DNA of 64,000 nucleotides, from contig CAJOLH010000016.1 of NCBI GenBank assembly GCA_905235375.1, positions 1 to 64,000 of the forward strand. Direction: 5' to 3'. The notes beneath the pieces are model-generated. The model was not told where the DNA came from. It ran no database searches and worked only from the letters and a program-made list of their open reading frames with translations. Source of the DNA: an uncultured Bacteroidales bacterium. Lineage in GTDB: Bacteria > Bacteroidota > Bacteroidia > Bacteroidales > UBA3663. How positions within the stretch are numbered: position 1 is the stretch's first letter; every line of letters starts with the position of its first letter. The translations under genes and the position numbers were made by a program. Below are positions 18,303 through 27,241 of the stretch, in pieces.

Positions 18303-19250
18303 TTAGAGGGTGGCCAAACAGTTGCTTACGTTTTGTTCGATGCGTGCAGCTATATCTCCATTATCATCGGCAGGCACAAACTTCTCGCCCACAATGTGTT
18401 CGTAAAGCTCTATGTAGCGATCGCTCACCGACTTGGCATATTCGTCAGTAATCTCGGGCATCACCTGACCAGGCTCATTCATGAAGTTGTGGTCGATGAG
18501 CCACTGGCGCACAAACTCCTTCGAAAGCTGCTTCTGAGGCAAGCCTTTCTCGAACTTCTCCTCATAACCTTCGGCATAGAAATAGCGGCTGGAGTCGGGT
18601 GTATGAATCTCATCAATGAGATATACCTTTCCGTCCTTCTTGCCGAACTCATACTTGGTATCCACAAGAATCAGACCCTTTGAAGCTGCAATTTCGCTGC
18701 CACGCTTGAAAAGAGCACGGGTATATTGCTCAACGAGCTCATAATCCTCCTTGGCGACCAGTCCCTGTGCAATGATCTCCTCCTTCGAGATGTTAAGGTC
18801 GTGGCCCTCCTCGGCCTTGGTTGTCGGGGTGATGATGGGCTCGGGGAAACGCTCGTTCTCACGCATTCCATCGGGGAGTTTTACGCCGCAAAGCTCACGG
18901 CATCCTTTCTTATATTCACGCCAAGCCGAACCGGTGAGGTAACCGCGAATGATCATCTCCACACGGAAACCTTCGCACTTGAGACCCACAGTCACCATCG
19001 GGTCGGGTGTGGCAAGCTTCCAATTGGGCACGATGTCGGCAGTGGCATCGAGGAACTTGGCGGCAATCTGATTCAAAACCTGGCCCTTGTATGGTATGCC
19101 CTTGGGCAGAATGACATCGAAGGCAGAGATGCGATCGGTAGCAACCATTACCATCAGCTCATCGTTGATGTTATATACATCACGGACCTTGCCGTGATAG
19201 ACGGACTTCTGACCTTTGAAGTTGAAGTCGGTGCGAGTAAGTGCGCTCAT
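18303..19250 (-). CDS. purC: SAICAR synthetase
   Basis: The 315-aa product is phosphoribosylaminoimidazole-succinocarboxamide synthase of purine synthesis, which joins CAIR to aspartate using ATP. Visible family motifs are KVRDVY (21-26), [10 protein letters not shown] (37-46), [10 protein letters not shown] and [11 protein letters not shown]. Length fits the longer (about 300 aa) purC form. It is transcribed from an exact consensus promoter at 19279-19310, with the glycosyltransferase following in the same transcript. Confidence 0.95.
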   Translation of the reverse strand: MSALTRTDFNFKGQKSVYHGKVRDVYNINDELMVMVATDRISAFDVILPKGIPYKGQVLNQIAAKFLDATADIVPNWKLATPDPMVTVGLKCEGFRVEMIIRGYLTGSAWREYKKGCRELCGVKLPDGMRENERFPEPIITPTTKAEEGHDLNISKEEIIAQGLVAKEDYELVEQYTRALFKRGSEIAASKGLILVDTKYEFGKKDGKVYLIDEIHTPDSSRYFYAEGYEEKFEKGLPQKQLSKEFVRQWLIDHNFMNEPGQVMPEITDEYAKSVSDRYIELYEHIVGEKFVPADDNGDIAARIEQNVSNCLATL

Positions 19251-19278
19251 ATCTATATAATTTTCGAAAAATTTGCCG

Positions 19279-19310
19279 CAAATTTAGGAAAATTTGGGCG
19301 TATTTCCAAA
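19279..19310 (-). promoter_or_regulatory. purC promoter
   Basis: TTTG (19310-19307), 20 nt, TAAATTTG (19286-19279) on the minus strand: an exact consensus, lying between the end of the GSCFA gene and purC. Confidence 0.8.
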
Positions 19311-19312
19311 TA

Positions 19313-20263
19313 TCACGGTTCAAAATATGTAGATGCTAAGCCATATTTGGCCAATAATGCATCTTTGTATTGCAAAGTGTTTTGCAGGAACTGCTTATAC
19401 TCGGTCGATTCAGGGTCGGTAGGCCGATGCTGCAGCGCCTTGACTATCGGCATGGCTTCCTTGATGTATTGCTTCGTCTGAGAAGAAAAACAACAGTCGA
19501 TGACAAGCTCCTTGACGGCCTCAATAGCCAGTGTGGAAGGGTGTACCAGGTCATCGGCATAGAAACGATAATCCCGCAGGTCATCCATCAGAAGTTCATA
19601 GACGGGCAGATATTCAACTTGCTCGGCAAATCGCTCCTGAAGGGCATCGATAGCCAGCAGCAAAATGCCTTTGGAAAGCTGGTTGCCATGCAGTCCTTCC
19701 TTGACATGGCGGATAGGGCTGACCGTGAAGATGAAGTGCTTGTCGGGCGCTGCCTCGATGATTGGGCACCAAAGGTCCACAATCTCTTCGACCGAGAGTC
19801 GCCGCCGTGTGAAATTTTCAGCCGGGAACTTATGGCAGTTAGCGACCACCCTACCCTCTCGTTCGTACACCCAACTGGTGCCCAACGTGATGAACAGATG
19901 ACGGGTCTTTGACCAAAAGTTACGCACCTCGGCATCCAAGGCGATGAGCTGGTGTTGCAGCGTTTCTGCCTCCGTGCCGCTCCACTTGCCGTGGTGTGCG
20001 AAACTGAAGAATCGCCCTCCCTGTTCATGCAACTCGAAGGATGAGACTCCGTTCGGCGAAAGAATGCGCTGGAGGGAATCGGCAATGCTTGCAGGATTGA
20101 ACAGCACACCCCAAGGATTAGACATCACGGGCAGCCAATGATCCGCCATCCAACCGCCAATATTTTCGGTGAAGCACGAACCCAAAAGCAGAACACCCTC
20201 ACGACAACCGATGAGTTGCCGCAAGGGTGTACGATCTATCTCAGTACGCAATTTCAGCATCAT
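19313..20263 (-). CDS. GSCFA domain protein
   Basis: The 316-aa protein belongs to the GSCFA family, an SGNH-hydrolase-like domain named after its N-terminal motif, seen here as LLLGSCFTENIG (26-37). It contains the expected FTVSPIRH and a late DDLVHPS (Asp/His region of SGNH hydrolases). It is therefore probably an esterase or acyltransferase-like enzyme; substrate unknown. The start codon overlaps the stop of the upstream small gene (ATGA), so the two are coupled. Confidence 0.85.
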   Translation of the reverse strand: MMLKLRTEIDRTPLRQLIGCREGVLLLGSCFTENIGGWMADHWLPVMSNPWGVLFNPASIADSLQRILSPNGVSSFELHEQGGRFFSFAHHGKWSGTEAETLQHQLIALDAEVRNFWSKTRHLFITLGTSWVYEREGRVVANCHKFPAENFTRRRLSVEEIVDLWCPIIEAAPDKHFIFTVSPIRHVKEGLHGNQLSKGILLLAIDALQERFAEQVEYLPVYELLMDDLRDYRFYADDLVHPSTLAIEAVKELVIDCCFSSQTKQYIKEAMPIVKALQHRPTDPESTEYKQFLQNTLQYKDALLAKYGLASTYFEP

Positions 20264-20619
20264 TCCTGGCCCCTCATTACCTTCCAGGCTTTCTTGGAAC
20301 GACGGCCAACAGTATCGGCGGCCTGCTTGGTCTTACGTCCAAAGCGTTCGCCCTTGGATCCGACGCTGTCAACTACAACGGCGGTGCCATTCGCAATCTT
20401 CTTGCCCCAGCGAGGAGCCTTGGCACCTACGCTATCAATGACGACCTCCGTACCGTCGGCTACCTTTTTGCCGAAACGTGTTCCCTTCATACGAATGCTG
20501 TCGGCGACAACACGCGAACGAGTCTTGAACTTGCTGTCCTGCTCCTGTGCAGAAACAAGACTGGAGCCAATTGATGCCGATGCAATGATGAATGCGATGG
20601 CTAAAATAAACTTTCTCAT
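20260..20619 (-). CDS. Small exported repeat protein
   Basis: A 119-aa protein with a signal peptide (MRKFILAIAFIIASASIG...SAQ). After it come three degenerate, strongly basic repeats of about 27 residues, each of the form RxGKKxADGTxVVxDSVGxK (around 47-73, 74-100 and 93-115). No known domain is recognised. It overlaps the GSCFA gene by 4 nt. The basic repeats suggest binding to an anionic surface such as envelope polysaccharide or lipid (inference). Confidence 0.7.
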   Translation of the reverse strand: MRKFILAIAFIIASASIGSSLVSAQEQDSKFKTRSRVVADSIRMKGTRFGKKVADGTEVVIDSVGAKAPRWGKKIANGTAVVVDSVGSKGERFGRKTKQAADTVGRRSKKAWKVMRGQE

Positions 20620-20670
20620 GCTATTTTGTATTTTTTAATCACCCTTAAGACCAAAGTCAAAGAATGAGGT

Positions 20671-21657
20671 TTAAAGCGAGCTGGAATCAGTCGATGCCGG
20701 TGTGACAGTTGCCTGTTTCTGCGCCAGCTCAAATTTGTCGTAAGCCTCTACAATCTTTTGGACAAGACGATGACGCACGATGTCGCGCTTGTCGAACTCG
20801 ACAGTAGCGATGCCTGGTATGCCACGAAGAATGCGTTGAGCCTGGACAAGGCCAGACCCTACATTGCGAGGCAGATCGACCTGACTCATGTCGCCTGTCA
20901 CAATCATGCGGGCGCCCAAACCCAGTCGGGTAAGGAACATCTTGATCTGTGGAGCCGTGGTGTTTTGCGCCTCATCGAGAATGATGATGGCATCGCTCAA
21001 CGTGCGACCACGCATATAGGCCAACGGAGCAATCTGAATGACGTTAGTCTCAAGCAGCTCACGAAGCTTGGCAGTAGGAATCATGTCCTCCAAGGCATCA
21101 TAGAGCGGTTGCAGATAGGGGTCGAGCTTGTCCTTCATCTCGCCAGGCAGGAAGCCCAACTTCTCGCCAGCCTCTACAGCGGGGCGCGAAAGGATAATCT
21201 TGCGTATCTCCTTGTTCTTTAGGGCTCGTACTGCAAGGGCAATGGCGACATAGGTCTTTCCCGAACCTGCAGGACCAAGGGCGAAGCACAGGTCGTTCTT
21301 GGCAAACGCATCAACAAGCCGCTTCTGATTCTCGGTACGTGCAGTGATGGGCTTGCCATTCACTCCATAGATAATCAGGCTGTCCTGTTTCTTCTCCACC
21401 GGGCTTTCCCCATTGTAGAAACTCAGGATGACCTCTTCGTTGAGCTTGTTGTATTCGTTGCAATAGTTGATCAACCGATCCACGAAAGCCTGGAACATCT
21501 CTATATCGTCCTCATCGCCATAAACCTTGATGGCCCTGCCTCGTGCAGCAAAGCGGAGCTTGGGGTAGAGTGTCTTGAGCAACAGGATGTTCGAGTTGTT
21601 CGTGCCATAGAAAATCACAGGATCGGCCTGCTCCAAAAGTATAACTTTTTCAATCAT
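20671..21657 (-). CDS. phoH: PhoH-like ATPase
   Basis: The 328-aa protein has an N-terminal KH-like region followed by the PhoH ATPase domain: GPAGSGKT Walker A near 127-134, SRPAVEAGEKLGFLPG, Walker B IIILDEAQN, and VTGDMSQVDLPR. Close homologues of the YbeZ type bind RNA and function with the endoribonuclease YbeY. It follows glnN with only 9 bp between, so the two share a transcript. No ybeY is present in the window. Confidence 0.92.
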   Translation of the reverse strand: MIEKVILLEQADPVIFYGTNNSNILLLKTLYPKLRFAARGRAIKVYGDEDDIEMFQAFVDRLINYCNEYNKLNEEVILSFYNGESPVEKKQDSLIIYGVNGKPITARTENQKRLVDAFAKNDLCFALGPAGSGKTYVAIALAVRALKNKEIRKIILSRPAVEAGEKLGFLPGEMKDKLDPYLQPLYDALEDMIPTAKLRELLETNVIQIAPLAYMRGRTLSDAIIILDEAQNTTAPQIKMFLTRLGLGARMIVTGDMSQVDLPRNVGSGLVQAQRILRGIPGIATVEFDKRDIVRHRLVQKIVEAYDKFELAQKQATVTPASTDSSSL

Positions 21658-21666
21658 GGGTTGGGT

Positions 21667-23853
21667 TTATCGAATCCATAAGAGCTCACGATATTTGGGC
21701 ATTGGCCAAATATTGTCATCGCAAATCTCCTCCAATTTGTCGATAGGGCGACGAATGGCCTTGAACGACTCGGCAATCTCGTAGTAGGCAAGCGCCTTCT
21801 GGTAAGCGTCGTCAATTTTGTTAGCCACACGACGCTTATCGACCATGGCATCGACCTTTACCTTGATGTCGGCATTGTAAGCAGCAATCTTCTTGATAAT
21901 AGCGATCTCAGGGGCACTGAGACTCTCCCACGTTGAGGGGAAAAGCGACTTCATCATGGCTACATTCTTGAGGAGTTGCGACTGATAGCTCATCGCCGCA
22001 GGGATGATGTGGTTGATGGCAAGATCGCCCAGCACACGCGCCTCAATCTGAATCAGTTTGACATAAGTCTCGAACTTCACCTCATTGCGTGCCTGAAGCT
22101 CCTGAAGCGTGAAGACACCAAGCTTGGAGAACATCTCGACCGAATCGGGCTTGACATATTCAAGGATCATCTTAGGCACACAACGTTCCACGTCAAGTCC
22201 TCGCTTCTGTGCCTCCTTCTGCCACTCTTCCGAATAGCCATTGCCGTCGAAGCATACGGTATCGATGATGCGGGCAATGATGGGCTTGAGCGTCCTCATC
22301 ACGGCAATCTTTACATCGGCACCCTTGGCAAGTTCCTGTTCAACCGCTTTCCTGAAGTCATTGAGCTGTTCGGCCACAATCGAATTGAGGGCAATCATTG
22401 CACTTGCACAATTCGCCTTTGAGCCAACGGCGCGGAACTCAAAGCGATTGCCGGTGAATGCGAATGGGGATGTGCGATTGCGGTCGGTATTGTCGATGAA
22501 GATCTGTGGTATTTCGACCAGACCGATGTCATACTTGTGCTTGCCGGCGATGACGATGTCCGTATCGTCGGGCACGGTGAGAAGCTTACGCAGCACGTCG
22601 GTCATCGTCTTGCCCAAGAAAGCCGAGATGATGGCTGGAGGAGCCTCGTTGGCACCCAAACGATGCGCGTTGGTGGCAGAAGCGATAGATGCCTTCAGCA
22701 ACGAACCATGACGACGGAGGGCCTCAAGCGTATTGACGAAGAAGGTTACGAACTGCAGATTGCTCATCGGGTCATTGCCTGGAGCGAAAAGCAACTTTCC
22801 GGTATTGGTCTGAAGGGACCAGTTGTTGTGTTTGCCCGACCCATTGATGCCCTCGAAAGGCTTTTCGTGAAGCAATACGCGGAAGCCATGACGACGAGCC
22901 ACACGCTTCATCACGCCCATGATGAGCATGTTCTGATCGACAGCCAGATTACATTCCCCATAGATGGGCGCAAACTCGAACTGATTGGGAGCCACCTCAT
23001 TATGACGCGTCTTCATCGGCAAGCCCAGACGAAGACCCATAATCTCAAGGTCCTTCATGAAAGCCTGTACACGGGAAGGAATTTGCCCGAAGTAGTGATC
23101 ATCCATCTGCTGGTTCTTGCTCGACCCATGTCCCATCAGGGTGCGTCCCGTAGTCATCAGATCAGGACGAGCAGAATACAGATTGTCGTCCACAAGGAAA
23201 TATTCCTGTTCCCAGCCGAGGTTCACCTGCACATGGTTCACTTCAGGATCGAAGAGCTGGCAGACCGACACAGCAGCATTGCTGACTGCCTTGAGTGCTT
23301 TTTTCAGGGGAGCCTTGTAGTCGAGGGATTCTCCCGTATAGGAGATGAATACCGTGGGTATGCAGAGACAGTCATCGAGGATGAAGACAGGTGATGTGGG
23401 GTCCCAGGCCGTATATCCGCGTGCCTCGAAAGTAGCGCGGATGCCTCCCGATGGGAAACTTGACGCATCGGGCTCCTGCTGTACAAGGTTCTTGCCTTCG
23501 AAGGTCTCAATCATTCCACCTTTACCATCATATTCCATGAACGAATCATGCTTCTCAGCCGTCGATTCGGTCAAGGGCTGAAACCAATGGCTGCAATGGG
23601 TCACGCCATGCTCCATCGCCCATTGTTTCATACCAGCTGCCACACCATCTGCCACTTCAAGGTCAAGGGGTTTGCCATTATCGATACAATCCAAAAGGGA
23701 ATGGAGGGTCTTGGCATCCAGATACTTCTGCATCTTCTGGCGATTGAAGACCAATTCACCGAAATATTCCGAAGGACGGCCTTCGGGGATAGGATACTCG
23801 GCAGCGCGTTTCTTGAAAGCTGCCTCGATAGCATCAAATCTCAGTTTGCTCAT
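21667..23853 (-). CDS. glnN: Type III glutamine synthetase
   Basis: The 728-aa enzyme makes glutamine from glutamate and ammonia with ATP. It is of the GlnN type common in Bacteroidota, identified by its length and by HVQVNLGWEQEYFLVD, LPMKTRHNEVAPNQFE, and the GINGSGKHNNWS ATP/glutamate-binding region. The start is ATG 23853; an in-frame TTG at 23865 is less likely. The promoter lies at 24071-24102, giving a leader of about 210 nt that contains the remains of a porin-like gene. phoH follows. Confidence 0.95.
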   Translation of the reverse strand: MSKLRFDAIEAAFKKRAAEYPIPEGRPSEYFGELVFNRQKMQKYLDAKTLHSLLDCIDNGKPLDLEVADGVAAGMKQWAMEHGVTHCSHWFQPLTESTAEKHDSFMEYDGKGGMIETFEGKNLVQQEPDASSFPSGGIRATFEARGYTAWDPTSPVFILDDCLCIPTVFISYTGESLDYKAPLKKALKAVSNAAVSVCQLFDPEVNHVQVNLGWEQEYFLVDDNLYSARPDLMTTGRTLMGHGSSKNQQMDDHYFGQIPSRVQAFMKDLEIMGLRLGLPMKTRHNEVAPNQFEFAPIYGECNLAVDQNMLIMGVMKRVARRHGFRVLLHEKPFEGINGSGKHNNWSLQTNTGKLLFAPGNDPMSNLQFVTFFVNTLEALRRHGSLLKASIASATNAHRLGANEAPPAIISAFLGKTMTDVLRKLLTVPDDTDIVIAGKHKYDIGLVEIPQIFIDNTDRNRTSPFAFTGNRFEFRAVGSKANCASAMIALNSIVAEQLNDFRKAVEQELAKGADVKIAVMRTLKPIIARIIDTVCFDGNGYSEEWQKEAQKRGLDVERCVPKMILEYVKPDSVEMFSKLGVFTLQELQARNEVKFETYVKLIQIEARVLGDLAINHIIPAAMSYQSQLLKNVAMMKSLFPSTWESLSAPEIAIIKKIAAYNADIKVKVDAMVDKRRVANKIDDAYQKALAYYEIAESFKAIRRPIDKLEEICDDNIWPMPKYRELLWIR

Positions 23854-23870
23854 ATAAATTTTCAATACAA

Positions 23871-24030
23871 TTATTTCTGAAACGATAACCCTACAGCAAA
23901 ATACACCTTGTCGAGGGCTGGGATATAGACAATCTGTCCATCATTTCAGGTCTCGCCAGAGGCAGAAACTGACGACGCCGGTGCCTACACTGACTGTCAC
24001 TGCAGATGCTGGTTCCTCGGCAAAAGAAGG
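23871..24030 (-). pseudogene. Internally deleted porin-like gene in the glnN leader
   Basis: Read on the minus strand, a frame (about 24030-23943) gives AEEPASAVTVSVGTGVVSF followed by a Trp-Arg motif, like the mature N-terminus of TorF-type putative porins. After a stop and a frame change it continues (about 23946-23871) as DGQIVYIPALDKVYFAVGLS and ends FQK-stop, a classic outer-membrane barrel C-terminus. The start codon and most of the barrel are missing. It lies between the promoter and glnN, so the promoter probably once served a porin-glnN pair. Confidence 0.6.
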
Positions 24031-24070
24031 GAGAAAATATGCTCACGTTTCACTTTCGAAAAAAGTGGTG

Positions 24071-24102
24071 CAAAGATAAGTGACGTTCCCGAATTATCCA
24101 AA
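24071..24102 (-). promoter_or_regulatory. glnN promoter
   Basis: TTTG (24102-24099), 20 nt, TATCTTTG (24078-24071) on the minus strand: an exact consensus. Confidence 0.8.
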
Positions 24103-24381
24103 TTTTTTCCTGAAATTCTTCTTTTATCATTGATTTTTGTTCCGTTTTCATTTGTTTTCAACGAATTTTGCTATGACGAGAAATAGGCATTCGCATTGCA
24201 GGAATGGAAATGTGAGGGACATTCTTCATCCTGGTCAGAGTCGAATGAGCAGGGGCGCAAACTATGTTTCAGGAAAACAGGAAGAGCAATCAAAATAAGG
24301 TTAAAAATTGACTCCCGATAATGCAAAAACTCAAAAAATCATTTAAAATCGCACGCACTCGAGACGTTTTTGAACAAAATA
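24103..24381. other. Intergenic region between divergent glnN and GT5-like units
   Basis: About 280 bp of AT-rich sequence with no gene, RNA or clear palindrome that I can support. Confidence 0.4.
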
Positions 24382-24413
24382 TTCGGAAAATTCAAAATAA
24401 ATCCGTATCTTTG
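24382..24413 (+). promoter_or_regulatory. Promoter of the GT5-like gene
   Basis: TATCTTTG (24406-24413) with TTCG 20 nt upstream (24382-24385), one base off the -33 consensus. Confidence 0.65.
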
Positions 24414-24458
24414 CACCAATTCTCCAAACCTCAGACCCCAAAGGAGAAGTGAAAACGT

Positions 24459-25289
24459 ATGAACAAAACCAAGATCCTTTTCATCAACACCGAAGTCATG
24501 CCCTACCTCCCGGAGGCACGCATGTCAAGCATCGGACGCCAACTGCCACAGGGCATTCAAGACGCCGGACACGAGATCCGCACCTTCATGCCTCGATTTG
24601 GTCTGATCAACGAACGACGCAACCAGCTTCACGAGGTGATCAGGCTCTCGGGCATGAACCTGATCATCAACGACACCGATCATCCTTTGATCATCAAGGT
24701 TGCGTCTATCCAGCAGGCTCGTATGCAGGTTTATTTCATCGATAACGACGAGTACTTTACCCACCGCAACAAGTACGGCAATGCTCACGGCGAATACAGC
24801 GACAATGCCGAGCGTTGCGTTTTCTTCGCGCGTGGTGTCATCGAGACCATCCGCAAGCTGCGCTGGAAACCTGATGTGGTGTATTGCCAGGGATGGTTTT
24901 CAGCCATCTCGCCCATCTACATCAAGAAGACCTTCGCCGAAGACCCTTGTTTCCGAGGCGTAAAGATTGTGTTCGATATGTTCGACAACGGCTTCGAAGG
25001 GCATCTGGCAAGCAATTTCTACCGCACGGTGAAACGCGAAGGCGTGCTCAAGGCCGACCTTATCGAGGTGAAGGACAAGCCCGTCGATTATGTAGCGCTC
25101 TGCAAACTTGCCGTCAAATTCTGCGACGGACTGATCATCACCGATAACACTCCAGCTGCCGAGGAAGTGAAGGCATTTGCCGAAAGTCGCGGCATTCACA
25201 TCCTGGATGCGACAGACGAAGAACTTGACATCAGGAAATATGACGAATTCTTCGAACTTTTCAACACCAACAGTATTGAAGAAGATTGA
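24459..25289 (+). CDS. Short glycogen/starch-synthase-like protein (GT5 N-terminal domain)
   Basis: A 276-aa protein matching only the N-terminal Rossmann domain of ADP-glucose-type glycogen synthases: FINTEVMPYLPEARMSSIGR (where GlgA usually has a K-x-GGLAD loop), PDVVYCQGWFSA, and DMFDNGFEGHL. The C-terminal nucleotide-sugar domain is absent, and the stop is followed directly by another gene. Such short forms are widespread in Bacteroidales, so this is a family and not a truncation. Without the GGL loop and C-terminal domain, catalysis is doubtful. The next gene is a DUF4270 lipoprotein 61 bp downstream. Confidence 0.8.
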   Translation: MNKTKILFINTEVMPYLPEARMSSIGRQLPQGIQDAGHEIRTFMPRFGLINERRNQLHEVIRLSGMNLIINDTDHPLIIKVASIQQARMQVYFIDNDEYFTHRNKYGNAHGEYSDNAERCVFFARGVIETIRKLRWKPDVVYCQGWFSAISPIYIKKTFAEDPCFRGVKIVFDMFDNGFEGHLASNFYRTVKREGVLKADLIEVKDKPVDYVALCKLAVKFCDGLIITDNTPAAEEVKAFAESRGIHILDATDEELDIRKYDEFFELFNTNSIEED

Positions 25290-25350
25290 ACATCTGTCAA
25301 TTAACAATTATCATTCAACAGTCAACAACCAACAATTACATCACAAAAAA

Positions 25351-27129
25351 GTGAAACTGTTTATCAACGTAGCCAAACGTCTTTTGTCTTTCGTTTCGGC
25401 TCTGTGCATACTTGTTTCAGTAACTTCTTGCGAAGATTCGCTTTCGGATATTGGTGCCTCAACGATGCCAAACAGTGATGAAATCAAAATCGAGGCCGAC
25501 ACGCTGCGTTGTGCAGTGTCCACAGGTTATCGCGATTCCATTTATGTGCGTACAGGCTATCCCCTCCTTGGCAACATTACCGACCCGGAATATGGCAGTG
25601 TGAAGGCAGGCTATCTGGCCCAGTTCTATGCCAGCACCAACATCACTTTGAACGAGTACAGCAACGACTCTGTCACCTTCGACATTCTGCGCACATCCGT
25701 TCCTCACGATCTTGGTCTCGACCCCAAAGGCATATACACTTCTCATTTCGACTCCTTGGTTGCCAACACGCTCGACTCGCTGACCCTTCGCGTCTATTAC
25801 AACACATATTACGGCGATTCGCTGACTCCAATGCAGTTCAGCGTCTATGCGCTCAACAGTGACGCGAAGCTGGAAAAAGAACCCGAAAGTGCCTTCTACA
25901 GCAATAACGATTTTTCCAAATACTACGACACGTCCTCTTTCTTGGGTAGAAAAGCCTACACGGCTGCCAACCGCGTCTTGAGCGACTCGATCCGTCGTCT
26001 CGACTCCTACCTCCCCTACATCGAGGTGCGCCTGAAGGAAGACCTGAAGGAAGTGTTCTTCCAGAAGATAGTGGAATCAGCCATCGCTCGCGATGCTGCC
26101 GGCAAGACCAACTACAACTACACCGACATCTTTGCCAATATCGAGACCATGCGCGAGAACTTCCTTTCGGGTGTGGCTATCCAGCCCACTTTCGGCGACG
26201 GCTCGATCATCAAGGTCTATAATACAGCCATCTATTTTTACTATCACAGCTACCATAAGTATTCGAAAGACGGAACTCTCTTGCGCAACTCTACCGACAC
26301 CGGCGACTCTGCCTACGTCACCTCTCACGTGCAGTATATGGCAGTCACACCCGACGTTGTGCAGATGTCGAGCCTTGAGTTGAAGGACATCAAGAAGGAC
26401 GACCGCCTGTCGGACAGCGACTATGCCTATATCACTTCGCCCCAGGGCTATTATGCCACTGTTGATTTGCCGATAGGCAAGGCTATTCGCACGATGATGG
26501 ATCATCCGATGCGTCACGACTATGCCTACTTCCTCAATGGTGCCAACTTCTCGCTGATGTGCGAGAAACCTCAAGGCTCACTTTTGAGTAACACTCCTGC
26601 GTCAAGGGTGATGCTCATCGAGGAGACCAAGATGAACAAGTTCTTCGAGGAAAGCCGTGTACCTGATGAAGCTGCAGCAGCCATTGGCTCCTACGTCGCC
26701 GACTCCATCACAAACTATATCTACTATTACAGTTTCGGCAACCTCAACGAACTCGTCATAGGACTGGCAGGACAGACCAATCATGGCAGTTGGGACAAAG
26801 AGCAGGTGGCAACATCTTTGCAGTGGGCTCAGCAGCTCAAGGCGGTCAAACCGACAACGTTCCTGCCCGAATTGTCCCAATCAACCCTCGACAGCTACAC
26901 CGCTGATGACTACGCAAAAAACACCGACGGAATCCGCACCATCGTACAAAATGCACTCGACAACTACACGGTTCAGATGGCCGTTATCCCCGTCGATGTC
27001 TCTACCAGCTCACAGTCGGGCGCAGTCCTTTCAGTAAGCAACTACATTCTGCCTACCGCCATCAAGGTTAAACGTGACGATAGCAAGCAGTATCTACAGT
27101 ATATCTTTACACAGGGCGGCTCGCTTTAA
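25351..27129 (+). CDS. DUF4270 family lipoprotein
   Basis: A 592-aa protein. I choose the GTG at 25351 because it begins a lipoprotein signal peptide (KLFINVAKRLLSFVSALC..., lipobox LVSVTSC); the frame is open further upstream inside the previous gene without signal-like sequence. The mature part (SDIGASTMPNSDEIK near the start) is a mainly beta-rich DUF4270 protein, a Bacteroidota surface family of unknown function. It is probably cotranscribed with the GT5-like gene, a pairing that recurs in this phylum. Confidence 0.82.
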   Translation: MKLFINVAKRLLSFVSALCILVSVTSCEDSLSDIGASTMPNSDEIKIEADTLRCAVSTGYRDSIYVRTGYPLLGNITDPEYGSVKAGYLAQFYASTNITLNEYSNDSVTFDILRTSVPHDLGLDPKGIYTSHFDSLVANTLDSLTLRVYYNTYYGDSLTPMQFSVYALNSDAKLEKEPESAFYSNNDFSKYYDTSSFLGRKAYTAANRVLSDSIRRLDSYLPYIEVRLKEDLKEVFFQKIVESAIARDAAGKTNYNYTDIFANIETMRENFLSGVAIQPTFGDGSIIKVYNTAIYFYYHSYHKYSKDGTLLRNSTDTGDSAYVTSHVQYMAVTPDVVQMSSLELKDIKKDDRLSDSDYAYITSPQGYYATVDLPIGKAIRTMMDHPMRHDYAYFLNGANFSLMCEKPQGSLLSNTPASRVMLIEETKMNKFFEESRVPDEAAAAIGSYVADSITNYIYYYSFGNLNELVIGLAGQTNHGSWDKEQVATSLQWAQQLKAVKPTTFLPELSQSTLDSYTADDYAKNTDGIRTIVQNALDNYTVQMAVIPVDVSTSSQSGAVLSVSNYILPTAIKVKRDDSKQYLQYIFTQGGSL

Positions 27130-27241
27130 TGCCGCTCCTGTTTTCCTCTCTTTATTATTATCTATTGTGTGTCCCAAACCCAAGGGGCATCCCAATCTCA
27201 AGACTTATTAAGGTTTATACATATATTTAAAGGTATTTGTT

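Noticed and set aside
23866..24070. Glutamine-responsive riboswitch in the glnN leader
   Set aside because: The leader is explained by the two ends of a deleted porin-like gene; no conserved riboswitch core was seen.
24459..25289. Truncated (broken) glycogen synthase
   Set aside because: Short forms followed by a DUF4270 gene are a recurring arrangement in Bacteroidales, and no remnant of the C-terminal domain follows.
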